Shown here in pieces: positions 18,101-26,190 of a DNA stretch of 64,000 bases; positions within the stretch are counted from its first letter, which is position 1; every line of letters begins with the position of its first letter. A program made the position numbers and the translations under genes. Origin of the DNA: Parazoarcus communis (GTDB lineage Bacteria > Pseudomonadota > Gammaproteobacteria > Burkholderiales > Rhodocyclaceae); the NCBI RefSeq assembly GCF_003111645.1, contig NZ_CP022187.1, forward strand, positions 1,178,001-1,242,000, in the 5' to 3' direction. Under the pieces are notes generated by a model, which was not told where the DNA came from, made no database searches, and saw nothing but the letters and a program-made list of their open reading frames with translations.

Positions 18101-19596
18101 AAGGCGCGATGATCGCGTTCGGCATGAAGCTGCTCGGCGTGCGTCCGGTGTGGAACAGCCGCGGCATCGTCAAGGGGCTTGAGCGCCTGCCACTGGGCAA
18201 GGACCAGCCGAAACGCTACGACGTCGTGTTCACCACGTCGGGCCTGTTCCGCGATCTTTACGGCCAGCACATGCTGCTGCTGGACAAGGCCGGCCTGCTG
18301 GCGCTCGACGCCAGCCGCGACCGCATCGTCAGGGACTACCCCGCGCTGGCGCTGGCGCTCAAGGAAGCGCTGACGCCGCTGGGCGAATGGCAACGCGGCG
18401 GCGACGAAGCGCTGGAACTGAACCAGGTCGCCAACAACTGGGTGGACCAGGCGCGCAAGCTGCTCGCGAAAACCCCCGGCATGTCCGCCGCCCAGATCGG
18501 CCGCAGCGCCAGCGTGCGGGTGTTCGGCATCACCCCCGGCGCCTACGGGGCCGGCATCAACCGCATGGTCGAGCGCTCCGGTTCGTGGCAGGACCGCAGC
18601 GAACTCGCGCAGGTCTTCATCAAGCGCATGGGCCATGCCTATGGTGCCGGCCTGCAGGGCGAAGCCGCGCAGGATCTGTTCCGCCAGCAGCTGGACGGCA
18701 TCTCGCAGACCTTTCTTGGCCGCGCGAGCAACCTCTACGGCCTGATGGACAACAACGACGCCTTCGACTATCTCGGCGGCTTCAACCTCGCGGTGGAAAG
18801 CCAGCGCGGCAAGGCGCCGGCGAGTGCGGTGATCAACCACGCCAACGGCAAGAACCTGAGCATCGACGCCCTCCACACGGCCCTGCTGTCGGAACTGCGC
18901 GGCCGCTACCTCAACCCGCAGTGGATCAAGCCCCTGATGAAGGAAGGCTACGCCGGCGCACGCACCATGGGCAGCGAGTTCATCGAATACCTGTGGGGCT
19001 GGCAGGCGACGAGCCCCGAGATCATCGACGAGCGTGTGTGGCAGGAGGTCAAGGCCGTCTACGTCGATGACCGCCTCGAGCTGGGGCTGGACACGTTTCT
19101 CGCCGAAGGCAACAACCGCTATGTGCAGACGAACATCCTCGCGGTGATGCTGGTCGCCATCGACAAGGGTTTCTGGAAGGCCGACGCAGAAACCGTCAGG
19201 CAACTGGCCGAGCGCTTCGCCGACAACATCGTCGAGCACGGCAACCCCGGCAGTGGCCACACCCATGCAAATCATCCGATGTACGCCCTGGTGAAAGCGA
19301 ACATTGCGCCGGCCAAGGCGGAAGCGCTTGAGGCGGCGTTGGCGCAAAGCCGGCTCGAGGCCGCTGCGCAGGCTGAGGCCTCACCGAGCCATATTCAGGA
19401 GGTCAGCCTCGACGACCCGAACCGGAGCACGGCGGACGATTCGTCGCCGAACGCCGCTGACGGCAATGCGCCGACCACGGACGAGGCCACCGACAGCGAG
19501 ACTGAAACCCAGACCTCCGACTATCTGCCCTGGCTGCTGGCGCTTGCCCTTGGCCTGCTGCTGCTTGGCGCGCTGCGCGGGCGCGCAACCCGATAA
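15166..19596 (+). CDS. Exported, membrane-anchored CobN/HmuS-type chelatase
   Basis: A 1476-residue protein of the CobN/BchH chelatase superfamily. Unlike cytoplasmic CobN it starts with a signal peptide (about 1-30, ALCLAFLLLSQPLLAADK) and ends with an acidic/Thr-rich linker and a C-terminal membrane helix (YLPWLLALALGLLLLGAL), so the chelatase body should face the periplasm. The core contains the segments HVGRHSTYEFLPKRSAGLSE and FNLAVESQRGKAPA. It is under a cobalamin riboswitch and is followed by ExbB-like and DUF2149 genes, the set seen around HmuS in Bacteroidetes haem loci, where HmuS has been reported to remove iron from haem. Here the riboswitch points to corrinoid or cobalt chemistry. 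Whether it inserts or removes metal is not decided by sequence. Confidence 0.88.
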   Translation: MPFPTRPFRWPGLGAALCLAFLLLSQPLLAADKSVLAIVSDRSAPTLVAGAHELLSARKGQVIHIRSVSQLAEMDDRQLQALIAEHQAVLMIAVFGEPVERLLNMPYPQGQARMVLHSDRRLLPLQHDRNGSIFAKDIPEAIVSEKAALSGTDELSRLKAAQPRHADWLHARAYWVNRSVDNAASLLDLVASGGVRQKPVTLVPAVRTALHDKGGVRWMDAAELGRQINLNRRTLWILDHDTGDLAGEWALHQQLCAAQDWQCVSVLAAWGPPSVSAVDTIAALTAKQRGATAIVAVQDFVIGGGEGRETVSAALEKLDVPVIKALRMSEWSEADWQLSDQGIPRDAIHYRLAMPELQGVSQPQVVALAEPAQLDPLTGAQVSRSKPVVPEIERQARRLNNWLRLQEKKNADKRIAIVYYNHPPGRHNIGADNLNVPESLLDMLRSLKAAGYKTGDLPADGKALLDLLQASGVNLPEDRQALQDMSKRVQTLTAADYEAWFKTLPASVQAEMVNGPLGALQQLMQDQAASIAGLESMSERLARIGLLRQRMERTVSDLQHALDGLRHKGRPRALDLLAQLEVAYRNALDALARGEAPQWQPSQQLAQALIAMQIEGIRGWGAAPGKVMVWEGRQLIPGVRFGNVFLGPQPPRGWELNEELLHANMSFPPPHQYLGFYHYLHSVFKADALVHVGRHSTYEFLPKRSAGLSESDYPSLVAGDLPGIYPYIVDGVGEGIQAKRRGLAVMVDHLTPPLAITELYDDLLELRQLIESAEAATDGYTRSEAVQTLRRKIDSMGLREELTASMDEELKVRGIGFDDIDEALLLHEVGHYLTKLQEDFMPLGLHVFGRAWSRDAIDTMMKSMLDGGAPDSAEARRWRAQLQASPRAEMAALIRGLDGGFVAPGKGNDPIRTPEALPTGRNFYALDGSLLPTKLAYETGSTLAGQVLSGETGVAAYTKEVAANKQGVILWASDAVRDEGAMIAFGMKLLGVRPVWNSRGIVKGLERLPLGKDQPKRYDVVFTTSGLFRDLYGQHMLLLDKAGLLALDASRDRIVRDYPALALALKEALTPLGEWQRGGDEALELNQVANNWVDQARKLLAKTPGMSAAQIGRSASVRVFGITPGAYGAGINRMVERSGSWQDRSELAQVFIKRMGHAYGAGLQGEAAQDLFRQQLDGISQTFLGRASNLYGLMDNNDAFDYLGGFNLAVESQRGKAPASAVINHANGKNLSIDALHTALLSELRGRYLNPQWIKPLMKEGYAGARTMGSEFIEYLWGWQATSPEIIDERVWQEVKAVYVDDRLELGLDTFLAEGNNRYVQTNILAVMLVAIDKGFWKADAETVRQLAERFADNIVEHGNPGSGHTHANHPMYALVKANIAPAKAEALEAALAQSRLEAAAQAEASPSHIQEVSLDDPNRSTADDSSPNAADGNAPTTDEATDSETETQTSDYLPWLLALALGLLLLGALRGRATR

Positions 19597-19613
19597 CCTG
19601 AAGAGAGCGACAC

Positions 19614-20060
19614 ATGTTTTCCGGAATCTCCCTGACTCTGATGCACCAGATCACCACCTTGCTGCTGCAACCGGTGATCTGGGGCCTGCTGTTCTTCGTC
19701 GCCCTCTCCGTGTATGAACTGGGCATCAGCATCGGCGAGCGCTGGGGCGGCATCCAGCGCCTCACCGATGCGCGCGACCGCCACGCCCTGATGCGGGCCG
19801 GCAAGCGCCGCATCGAGCGCGCCGATTTCATCACCCGGCTCGCGCCCATGCTCGGCCTGATGGGCACGCTCATCCCGCTCGGGCCGGGGCTGGCCGCACT
19901 CGGCGAAGGCGAACTGCGGGTGCTCACCACCGCGATGACGGTCGCCTTCGACACCACGGTGATCGGCCTGCTTTCAGGCATGATCGGCTTCGTCCTCGGC
20001 CGCCTGCGCCGGCGCTGGTACGACAACGCGCTGACCGCGCTGGAGAGCAGCCATGGATAA
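19614..20060 (+). CDS. MotA/TolQ/ExbB-like proton-channel protein
   Basis: A 148-residue membrane protein 17 bases after the chelatase gene. It has an N-terminal helix (QPVIWGLLFFVALSVYELG), a charged cytoplasmic stretch, and two helices in RLAPMLGLMGTLIPLGPGL and TTAMTVAFDTTVIGLLSGMIGF, the ExbB/TolQ signature pair. It is shorter than canonical ExbB (about 240 residues). Such proteins form proton channels that drive periplasmic or outer-membrane work. The gene overlaps the DUF2149 gene by eight bases, so the three proteins are likely to be translated together and form one inner-membrane complex. Confidence 0.85.
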   Translation: MFSGISLTLMHQITTLLLQPVIWGLLFFVALSVYELGISIGERWGGIQRLTDARDRHALMRAGKRRIERADFITRLAPMLGLMGTLIPLGPGLAALGEGELRVLTTAMTVAFDTTVIGLLSGMIGFVLGRLRRRWYDNALTALESSHG

Positions 20061-20391
20061 GTGGCGGCACAGCGCCTTTCTCGACACCGACGAAGACCCC
20101 CTCGGACCGATGGCGAATCTCATCGACATCGTCCTCGTGTTCGCCTGCGGTCTGATCGCCGCGCTGGTGTCCTTCAGCCCCGACCTGCAGAAGCATTTCG
20201 CAACCGAGCCGCCACAGCAGCAACAGCAGCAGCGGCAACAGCAGCAGCGGCGCGAAATCACGCTGGGCAAGGAGCTCACGACCGTGCCGGAGTCGATCCA
20301 GCGCGAAGCCGAAACGGGCAGCGGCTATGAAGCGCTCGGTCAGGTTTACCGCGACCCGAAAACAGGAAAGCTGCTGCTGATCGGCGGTTGA
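20053..20391 (+). CDS. DUF2149 protein (ExbD-like partner)
   Basis: A 112-residue protein beginning MDKWRHSAFLDTDEDPLGPM. A single membrane helix (about 22-42, NLIDIVLVFACGLIAALVSF) precedes a Gln/Arg-rich stretch encoded by a 15-base tandem repeat, then a small C-terminal domain (ITLGKELTTVP... to GKLLLIGG). The Asp at the membrane entry (NLID) resembles the essential Asp of ExbD/TolR, so it may be the stator partner of the ExbB-like protein. The DUF2149-ExbB-CobN gene set is conserved in other phyla. Function is inferred from context. Confidence 0.8.
   Translation: MDKWRHSAFLDTDEDPLGPMANLIDIVLVFACGLIAALVSFSPDLQKHFATEPPQQQQQQRQQQQRREITLGKELTTVPESIQREAETGSGYEALGQVYRDPKTGKLLLIGG
20221..20250 (+). 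repeat. Two tandem 15-base repeats encoding poly-Gln
   Basis: The unit CAACAGCAGCAGCGG occurs twice in direct succession inside the DUF2149 gene and encodes QQQQR twice; a further CAG run precedes it. Slippage at this site would change the linker length in steps of five residues without a frameshift. Confidence 0.8.
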
Positions 20392-20394
20392 ACC

Positions 20395-20417
20395 CCGCCC
20401 GGACAAGAACCGGGCGG
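20395..20417 (+). terminator. Hairpin after the chelatase operon
   Basis: CCGCCCGG and CCGGGCGG pair perfectly around a 7-base loop four bases after the DUF2149 stop codon. No T tract follows, so it may be a weak terminator or a 3' end stabiliser. Confidence 0.5.
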
Positions 20418-20527
20418 CACCCGAACGCCCCGGCCTGCGTATTACATGTTCGCTATTGCGACGCGCCCGCGGTACTCTTGAACTGGAGGCTGAGTTCATA
20501 CAGATATAAGGGAAGCGACGACCTGAC

Positions 20528-23089
20528 GTGAAAAAAACAGACTCCGCACAAAAGAAGCGTTCGATGACTGCGGACACGCTGTTCCCGGTCGTCGGTATCG
20601 GCTGTTCTGCAGGCGGGCTTGAGGCGCTTGAAGAGCTTCTCGCCCATGTGCCGGAGTCGAGCGGCATGGCGTTCGTCATCGTGCAACACCTCGATCCGTT
20701 CCATACAAGCGCCTTGCCCGAACTGCTGCAACGCGTCACGTCGATGACGGTCGTCGAAGCGGTCGATGGTGTCGTGGTCAGACCTGAGCACGTGTACATC
20801 ATCCGGCCCAACTGCGACCTGTCGATACTCCACGGCAAGCTCCATCTGCTTGAGCAGATGGCCCCGCGTGGTCTGCGGCTTCCGGTCGACTTCTTCCTGA
20901 GAACACTCGCTGAGGACCTCAAGGAACGTGCCATCGGCGTCATTCTCTCGGGCATGGGCTCGGACGGCGTATTCGGGCTGCGCGCCATCAAGGACAGGGG
21001 CGGGCTCACACTGGTCCAGGATCCCCGCGCCGCGCAATCCGACAGCATGCCGCGCAGTGCAATCGAGGCTGGCATCGCCGATGTCGTTGCGCCGGCCAAG
21101 GCGATACCGGCACGGATCATGGAATGCCTTCGCCACCCCTTGCGCAGCGCGAACAGGGATTCGACACCGCTCCTGTCAGCGCTCAATACACTCGACAAGA
21201 TCGTCGTGCTGCTGCGCGACCGTTGTCGAACGGATTTCTCCCTGTACAAACCCAACACCCTGCAGCGGCGCATCGAACGGCGCATGGTCGTGCATCAGAT
21301 CGTCAAACCGGACGACTACGTTCGCCTACTTCGCACCAACCCCCACGAACTTGACCTGCTGTTCAAGGAACTCCTGATCGGTGTCACCAGTTTCTTTCGC
21401 GACCCGGAGGTGTGGAACCTCCTGCGCGAACAGGCGATTCCGGCCCTGCTCTCGGATCGACCGTCCGGCGGCAGCTTGCGGGCCTGGGTCGCGGCGTGCT
21501 CCACGGGCGAAGAGGCCTACTCTCTGGCCATGACGTTTATCGAAACGGTCGAACAGCTCAAACCTTCGCAACGCTATTCCCTGCAGATCTACGCGACCGA
21601 TCTCGATCCCGACGCCATCGAGCGTGCGCGCAAAGGCGTGTTTCCCGCCAACATCGCTGCGGACGTCCCGTCATCGCGGCTAACGCGTTTCTTCACTGCA
21701 GAGGACGGCGGCTATCGCATCAACAGGCAAGTGCGAGAGATGGTGGTGTTTGCAACCCACGACATCATTTCCGACCCACCCTTTACCAAGCTCGATGTTC
21801 TGTGCTGCCGCAATCTGCTGATCTACTTCGGTGCGGAACTCCAGAAACGGCTGCTGCAGACTTTCCATTACAGTCTCAACCCGCACGGTGTGCTGCTGCT
21901 TGGCAACGCCGAGACGATTGGCAACCACGACCACCTCTTCATGCAGCTCAACAGCAAGCTGAGGCTGTTTCAGCGGCGCGATGAGTCCACGCCACCGGGT
22001 GTGCTTAACTTTCCGGCCTACGTGGCACCATCGACCACCTTGATGAACAAACCGCTCATGGACTCAGGCACAGACGACATCGGCCAACTTACCGACCAGC
22101 TCATTCAGCAGACCTTTGCGCCTGCGGCCGTGCTCGTGGGCATCAATGGCGACATCATCTACTTCAGCGGGCGTACGGGAAAATATCTGGAACCGCCGGC
22201 GGGCAAGACCAATATCAACATCCATGCGATGGCGCGGGAAGGTTTGCGCGAAGCGTTGACCGGAGTCATCCTGCGGGCCCTGAAGGACCCACAGCCCATC
22301 CACCTGAAAGGCCTGAAGATAGGCGCCAACGAAGGGACGCAAACCGTAGACGTGACGGTTCAGGCCATCCAGAAACCGGAGCAACTCCGCGGCCGCGTGA
22401 TCATCGTCTTTCAGGACGTGCCGACCGCTCCCGTGCGACGGCGGAAAGGCAAGGCCATCGAGGCCGAACCGCACGACGCCGTGCATCAGGAGTTGCAGCA
22501 AACCCGCGAGGCACTGCAGCTCACACAGGAGGAAATGCAGACGACCGTTGAAGAACTCAAGTCGAGCAACGAAGAGCTGCAGTCCACCAACGAAGAGCTG
22601 CAATCCACCAACGAAGAGCTGACCACTTCCAAGGAGGAGCTGCAATCGCTCAACGAGGAGTTACAGACGGTCAATGCCGAGCTTCAGTCCAAGGTCGAAG
22701 ACCTGACCTGGATACGCAACGACATGACCAATCTGCTCAACAGCACCGAGATCGCCACCATCTTTCTCGACAATGACATGTTGCTGCGCCGCTTCAGCAG
22801 CCATGCCACCAAGATCTTCAAGCTGATTTCCGGTGATGTCGGGCGTCCGCTTTCCCACATTGTCACCGACCTCGACTATCCCGGACTTCGCGACGACGCG
22901 ATGGAAGTCCTGAGAACGCTGATGTTCTGCGAAAGGGAGATCGAAACACACGACGGACGCTGGTATCGCGCGCGCATCATGCCTTATCGGACACAGGACA
23001 ATGTGATCAACGGCGTCGTCATCACCTTCATCGACATCAGCGAGACCAAGAAACTCGAAGCCTCGCTGAGGGAACGTGGAAACCCATGA
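20528..23089 (+). CDS. CheB-CheR-PAS fusion (chemotaxis methylesterase/methyltransferase hybrid)
   Basis: GTG start; 853 residues. A CheB methylesterase domain (about 18-200) has the catalytic triad S27 (GCSAGG), H54 (VQHLDP) and D146 (GMGSDGVFG). A CheR domain (about 215-480) has LYKPNTLQRRIERRM and the SAM-binding ACSTGEEAYSLA region. A long Glu-rich coiled coil (about 650-730) is built of EELQSTN-type repeats, followed by a C-terminal PAS domain (about 735-850). No CheY-like receiver is fused to CheB. Such hybrids are thought to be signalling proteins outside the classical chemotaxis cluster, and no other che genes are in view. The stop codon overlaps the next start (ATGA), so it is co-translated with the GGDEF/EAL protein. 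Confidence 0.9.
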   Translation: MKKTDSAQKKRSMTADTLFPVVGIGCSAGGLEALEELLAHVPESSGMAFVIVQHLDPFHTSALPELLQRVTSMTVVEAVDGVVVRPEHVYIIRPNCDLSILHGKLHLLEQMAPRGLRLPVDFFLRTLAEDLKERAIGVILSGMGSDGVFGLRAIKDRGGLTLVQDPRAAQSDSMPRSAIEAGIADVVAPAKAIPARIMECLRHPLRSANRDSTPLLSALNTLDKIVVLLRDRCRTDFSLYKPNTLQRRIERRMVVHQIVKPDDYVRLLRTNPHELDLLFKELLIGVTSFFRDPEVWNLLREQAIPALLSDRPSGGSLRAWVAACSTGEEAYSLAMTFIETVEQLKPSQRYSLQIYATDLDPDAIERARKGVFPANIAADVPSSRLTRFFTAEDGGYRINRQVREMVVFATHDIISDPPFTKLDVLCCRNLLIYFGAELQKRLLQTFHYSLNPHGVLLLGNAETIGNHDHLFMQLNSKLRLFQRRDESTPPGVLNFPAYVAPSTTLMNKPLMDSGTDDIGQLTDQLIQQTFAPAAVLVGINGDIIYFSGRTGKYLEPPAGKTNINIHAMAREGLREALTGVILRALKDPQPIHLKGLKIGANEGTQTVDVTVQAIQKPEQLRGRVIIVFQDVPTAPVRRRKGKAIEAEPHDAVHQELQQTREALQLTQEEMQTTVEELKSSNEELQSTNEELQSTNEELTTSKEELQSLNEELQTVNAELQSKVEDLTWIRNDMTNLLNSTEIATIFLDNDMLLRRFSSHATKIFKLISGDVGRPLSHIVTDLDYPGLRDDAMEVLRTLMFCEREIETHDGRWYRARIMPYRTQDNVINGVVITFIDISETKKLEASLRERGNP

Positions 23090-25710
23090 CCCCAAAGGAC
23101 GAGGCCAATGAACTGCGTCAGGCAGCGGAATCGCGCCTGAAGGCCAGTAAGGACATGGCCCGACTGGACTATGCCGATCAGGCGCGCCTGGTCCATGAGC
23201 TTCAAGTCCATCAGATCGAACTGGAGATTCAGAACGCCGAGTTGCGTGAGGCCCGCGATAACCTCGAGATTGCGCTCACCGAGTACACCGAGCTCTATGA
23301 CTTCGCGCCTGTCGGCTACTTCACCCTTGATCGACGCGGGCACATTCTCAAGCTCAATGTCGCAGCCCAACGCCTGCTGGGTGGCGACAGCACCAGCCTT
23401 TCCGGCAAGACACTGCAACATTTTGTCGCACCAGAAGACCAGCGCAAGTTTGCGTTGCTGCTGCAGCGCGCCTTGAGCCCGGCAGCACGCTGCAGCGCTG
23501 ATCTGACGCTGCTTACGGGCGACGCTCCCCCTCGGCGCATTCATGTTCAGTCCGATGCGGCGAACAACCCGCGGGACGAGACATTCCGTCTGGCTGCAAT
23601 GGACGTCACCGAACGGAACCTGGCGGATGATGCACGGCGTCTGAGCGAATCGAAATTCAACGCGCTCTACTCCGCCATGTCCGAAGGCATGGCCTTGCAC
23701 GAAATGGTGCTTGATCTCCACGGCAACCCCATCGACTACATCCTCCTGGATGTTAATCCCGCGTACGAGTCCATCCTTGGCCTCGATCGTGCGGCGGTCA
23801 TCGGCTGCAGGGGAAGCCAGGTCTACGGCCTTACACCACCGCCTCACCTGGAGCAGTTCGCTGCGGTGGCCTCAACCGGTCACCCGATCCTGTTTGAAAC
23901 GCTTGAAGACCCGGCCGGGAGAGTCTTTTCCATCTCCGCGTTCTCCCCCGCCCCGAATCAGTTTGCAACGGTTTTCGTAGACATCACCGCGCAACGCGCG
24001 CTGCAAAGGCAACTCGAGCGAATCGCCCACTTCGACTCGCTGACCGGTCTGCCAAACCGGGTATTGCTTGCCGACCGGCTGCGGCAGGCGATGTATCTGG
24101 CACTGAGGCACGGAAAGTGTCTTGCCGTGGCCTTTATCGACCTCGATGGATTCAAGGCAGTCAATGACCAGTACGGCCACGACGTCGGAGACGATCTGCT
24201 CGCACGCTTGGCTGTGAGGATGAAGCATGCCCTTCGTGAGGGCGACACGCTCGCAAGGCTGGGCGGTGACGAGTTCATCGCCGTCATGGGTGATCTGGCG
24301 AATGTCGAAGCCAGCACACCGATGCTGGAACGCCTGCTCGACGCCGCGGCGGAGCCGTTTCAGGCGAATGGTGTCGCAGCAAAGGTCTCCGCCAGCATCG
24401 GGGTCAGTTTTTTTCCTCAGATCGATGACATCGATGCCGACCAGCTCCTGCGCCAGGCCGATCAGGCCATGTACCAGGCAAAGCTGGCCGGAAAGGGGCG
24501 ATATCAGCTGTTCGATGCAAGGCAGGACAGGAGCGCCCGCGACTACCACGATCAGATCGCGCAGATCCGCCTCGGACTGGAGCGGAGTGAGTTCCTGCTG
24601 TTCTATCAGCCCAAGGTCAACATGCGCACCGGCAAGGTCATCGGCCTCGAAGCGCTGATCCGCTGGCAGCACCCGATACGCGGATTGCTGTCGCCGGCTG
24701 TTTTTCTGCCACTCATCGAGGATCATCCCCTGACAGTAGACATGGGAGAGTGGGTCATCAACAGCGCACTCATCCAGATCGAAACCTGGCTTGCACAGGG
24801 TCTGGACATTCCGGTCAGCGTCAACATCGGTGCGCTGCAACTGCAGCAGCCCAACTTTATCGAACGGCTGCGCAACACACTTGCGGCGCACCCGGATGTA
24901 AAGCCGGGCAGCCTCGAACTCGAGGTACTGGAGACAAGCGCGCTGCAGGATGTTTCCAAGACATCGAGAGTCATTTCGACCTGCAGTGAAATGGGCGTCC
25001 GATTCGCACTGGACGACTTCGGTACCGGCTATTCGTCGCTCACCTACCTGATGAAGCTTCCCGCCGAGATCCTGAAGATCGACCAGAGCTTTGTGCACGA
25101 CCTGCTCATGGACCCCGAAGCGCTGGCGATCCTCGAAGGCGTGATCGGGCTCGCGACTGCGTTTCAACGCCAGTCCATCGCCGAAGGCCTCGACTCGGTG
25201 GAGACCGGCATCATGCTGATGCGTCTTGGCTGCGAGCAGGCTCAAGGCTACGTGATCTCCCCGCCCATGCCGGCAGACAGGGTTCCTGACTGGGTGGCTG
25301 GATGGCAACCCGACCCGCGCTGGGCGGCCACCCGTGTGATCAGGCCCGACCAGCTCCCGCTCCTCCACGCCGAGGTTGAACACAGGGCCTGGCTTGCCGC
25401 AATCAAGGTTGCCCTCGACGGTCCGCACGCAGTGCCTCTCAGAATGTGCGTGCATCCGTGCCGCTTTGAAGCCTGGCTGGCGACCGAGCGTGGCGCTCAA
25501 CTATTATTGAAATGCGGCAAGCACGAACTCCACGACATGCACCGGGCGCTCCATGATCAGGCCGAGGCGCTCGTGCTCCGGCATGAGCAGGGCGAGCGCA
25601 CCGAAGAGCTTGAGCCTGAACTCGGGGTGTTTCTGAAACTGAAACACGAATTCCTGTCCTGTCTCGAAGCACTGATCTCGTCTGATGTCGTCCCGCCCGC
25701 CAGACGATAG
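23086..25710 (+). CDS. PAS-GGDEF-EAL protein with C-terminal zinc-binding (CZB-like) domain
   Basis: 874 residues: an N-terminal coiled coil, two PAS domains (about 55-175 and 185-305), a diguanylate cyclase domain with intact GGDEF at 393-397, and a phosphodiesterase domain with EAL at 522-524, LDDFGTGYSSL and LKIDQSF. Both catalytic cores look complete, so the protein may make or degrade cyclic di-GMP depending on PAS input. The last ~110 residues resemble a CZB domain, with H766, C792 and a His cluster (H813/H816/H819) as likely zinc ligands; CZB domains in chemoreceptors and cyclases sense zinc or hypochlorite. It is coupled to the CheB-CheR fusion by an ATGA overlap. Confidence 0.9.
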   Translation: MTPKDEANELRQAAESRLKASKDMARLDYADQARLVHELQVHQIELEIQNAELREARDNLEIALTEYTELYDFAPVGYFTLDRRGHILKLNVAAQRLLGGDSTSLSGKTLQHFVAPEDQRKFALLLQRALSPAARCSADLTLLTGDAPPRRIHVQSDAANNPRDETFRLAAMDVTERNLADDARRLSESKFNALYSAMSEGMALHEMVLDLHGNPIDYILLDVNPAYESILGLDRAAVIGCRGSQVYGLTPPPHLEQFAAVASTGHPILFETLEDPAGRVFSISAFSPAPNQFATVFVDITAQRALQRQLERIAHFDSLTGLPNRVLLADRLRQAMYLALRHGKCLAVAFIDLDGFKAVNDQYGHDVGDDLLARLAVRMKHALREGDTLARLGGDEFIAVMGDLANVEASTPMLERLLDAAAEPFQANGVAAKVSASIGVSFFPQIDDIDADQLLRQADQAMYQAKLAGKGRYQLFDARQDRSARDYHDQIAQIRLGLERSEFLLFYQPKVNMRTGKVIGLEALIRWQHPIRGLLSPAVFLPLIEDHPLTVDMGEWVINSALIQIETWLAQGLDIPVSVNIGALQLQQPNFIERLRNTLAAHPDVKPGSLELEVLETSALQDVSKTSRVISTCSEMGVRFALDDFGTGYSSLTYLMKLPAEILKIDQSFVHDLLMDPEALAILEGVIGLATAFQRQSIAEGLDSVETGIMLMRLGCEQAQGYVISPPMPADRVPDWVAGWQPDPRWAATRVIRPDQLPLLHAEVEHRAWLAAIKVALDGPHAVPLRMCVHPCRFEAWLATERGAQLLLKCGKHELHDMHRALHDQAEALVLRHEQGERTEELEPELGVFLKLKHEFLSCLEALISSDVVPPARR

Positions 25711-25773
25711 ACTGGCCGCTCGCAATAAGCTGGCGCGTCGATCTGCGGCACACAGCATTCAGGAGACTGACCG

Positions 25774-26190
25774 ATGCAACCCAGAATCAGCATGATCACG
25801 CTCGGCGTGCGCGATATCGCGGCATCCGTCGAATTCTACGAAAAGGGCCTCGGCTTTCCCCGGCTGGAGTCCCCGCCCTCGGTTGCATTCTTCAAGCTGA
25901 ACGGCACCTGGCTCGGCCTGTACGGACGCGAGGCGCTGGCCGAAGACGCGCAGGTGCCGGCCGACGGCAGCGGATTCAGTGGCTTTGCGCTGGCACACAA
26001 TGTGAGCTCCGAGAAAGAAGTCGATGGGGTCATCGCCCGGGCCGTGAAGGCCGGAGCAACCCTGACCAAGAAGCCTCAGAAGGTGTTCTGGGGCGGATAC
26101 AGCGGCTACTTCAAGGATCCGGACGGCCATCTGTGGGAAGTCGCGCACAATCCCTTCATGTGGGTCGGCCCCACGGACAAACCGGCATGA
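25774..26190 (+). CDS. VOC-family protein
   Basis: 138 residues starting MQPRISMITLGVRDIAASVE, with two beta-alpha-beta-beta-beta modules and a C-terminal YFKDPDGHLWEVAHNP segment. This is a glyoxalase/bleomycin-resistance fold protein; the conserved final Glu of the metal site is in LWEVAHN. The specific reaction is unknown. Its stop codon overlaps the start of the next gene by four bases (ATGA), indicating co-translation. Confidence 0.85.
   Translation: MQPRISMITLGVRDIAASVEFYEKGLGFPRLESPPSVAFFKLNGTWLGLYGREALAEDAQVPADGSGFSGFALAHNVSSEKEVDGVIARAVKAGATLTKKPQKVFWGGYSGYFKDPDGHLWEVAHNPFMWVGPTDKPA

Noticed and set aside
15121-19347. 1408-codon open frame on the minus strand opposite the chelatase gene
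   Set aside because: It is a shadow produced by strong third-position GC bias; the protein is Gln/His/Arg/Val-rich low-quality sequence with no domain, whereas the plus strand has clear chelatase motifs, a signal peptide and a riboswitch.
22540-22680. CRISPR-like or tandem DNA repeat in the CheB-CheR gene
   Set aside because: The repeated GAAGAGCTGCAGTCCACCAAC-like words encode a regular EELQSTN coiled coil inside an intact gene; there are no spacers.
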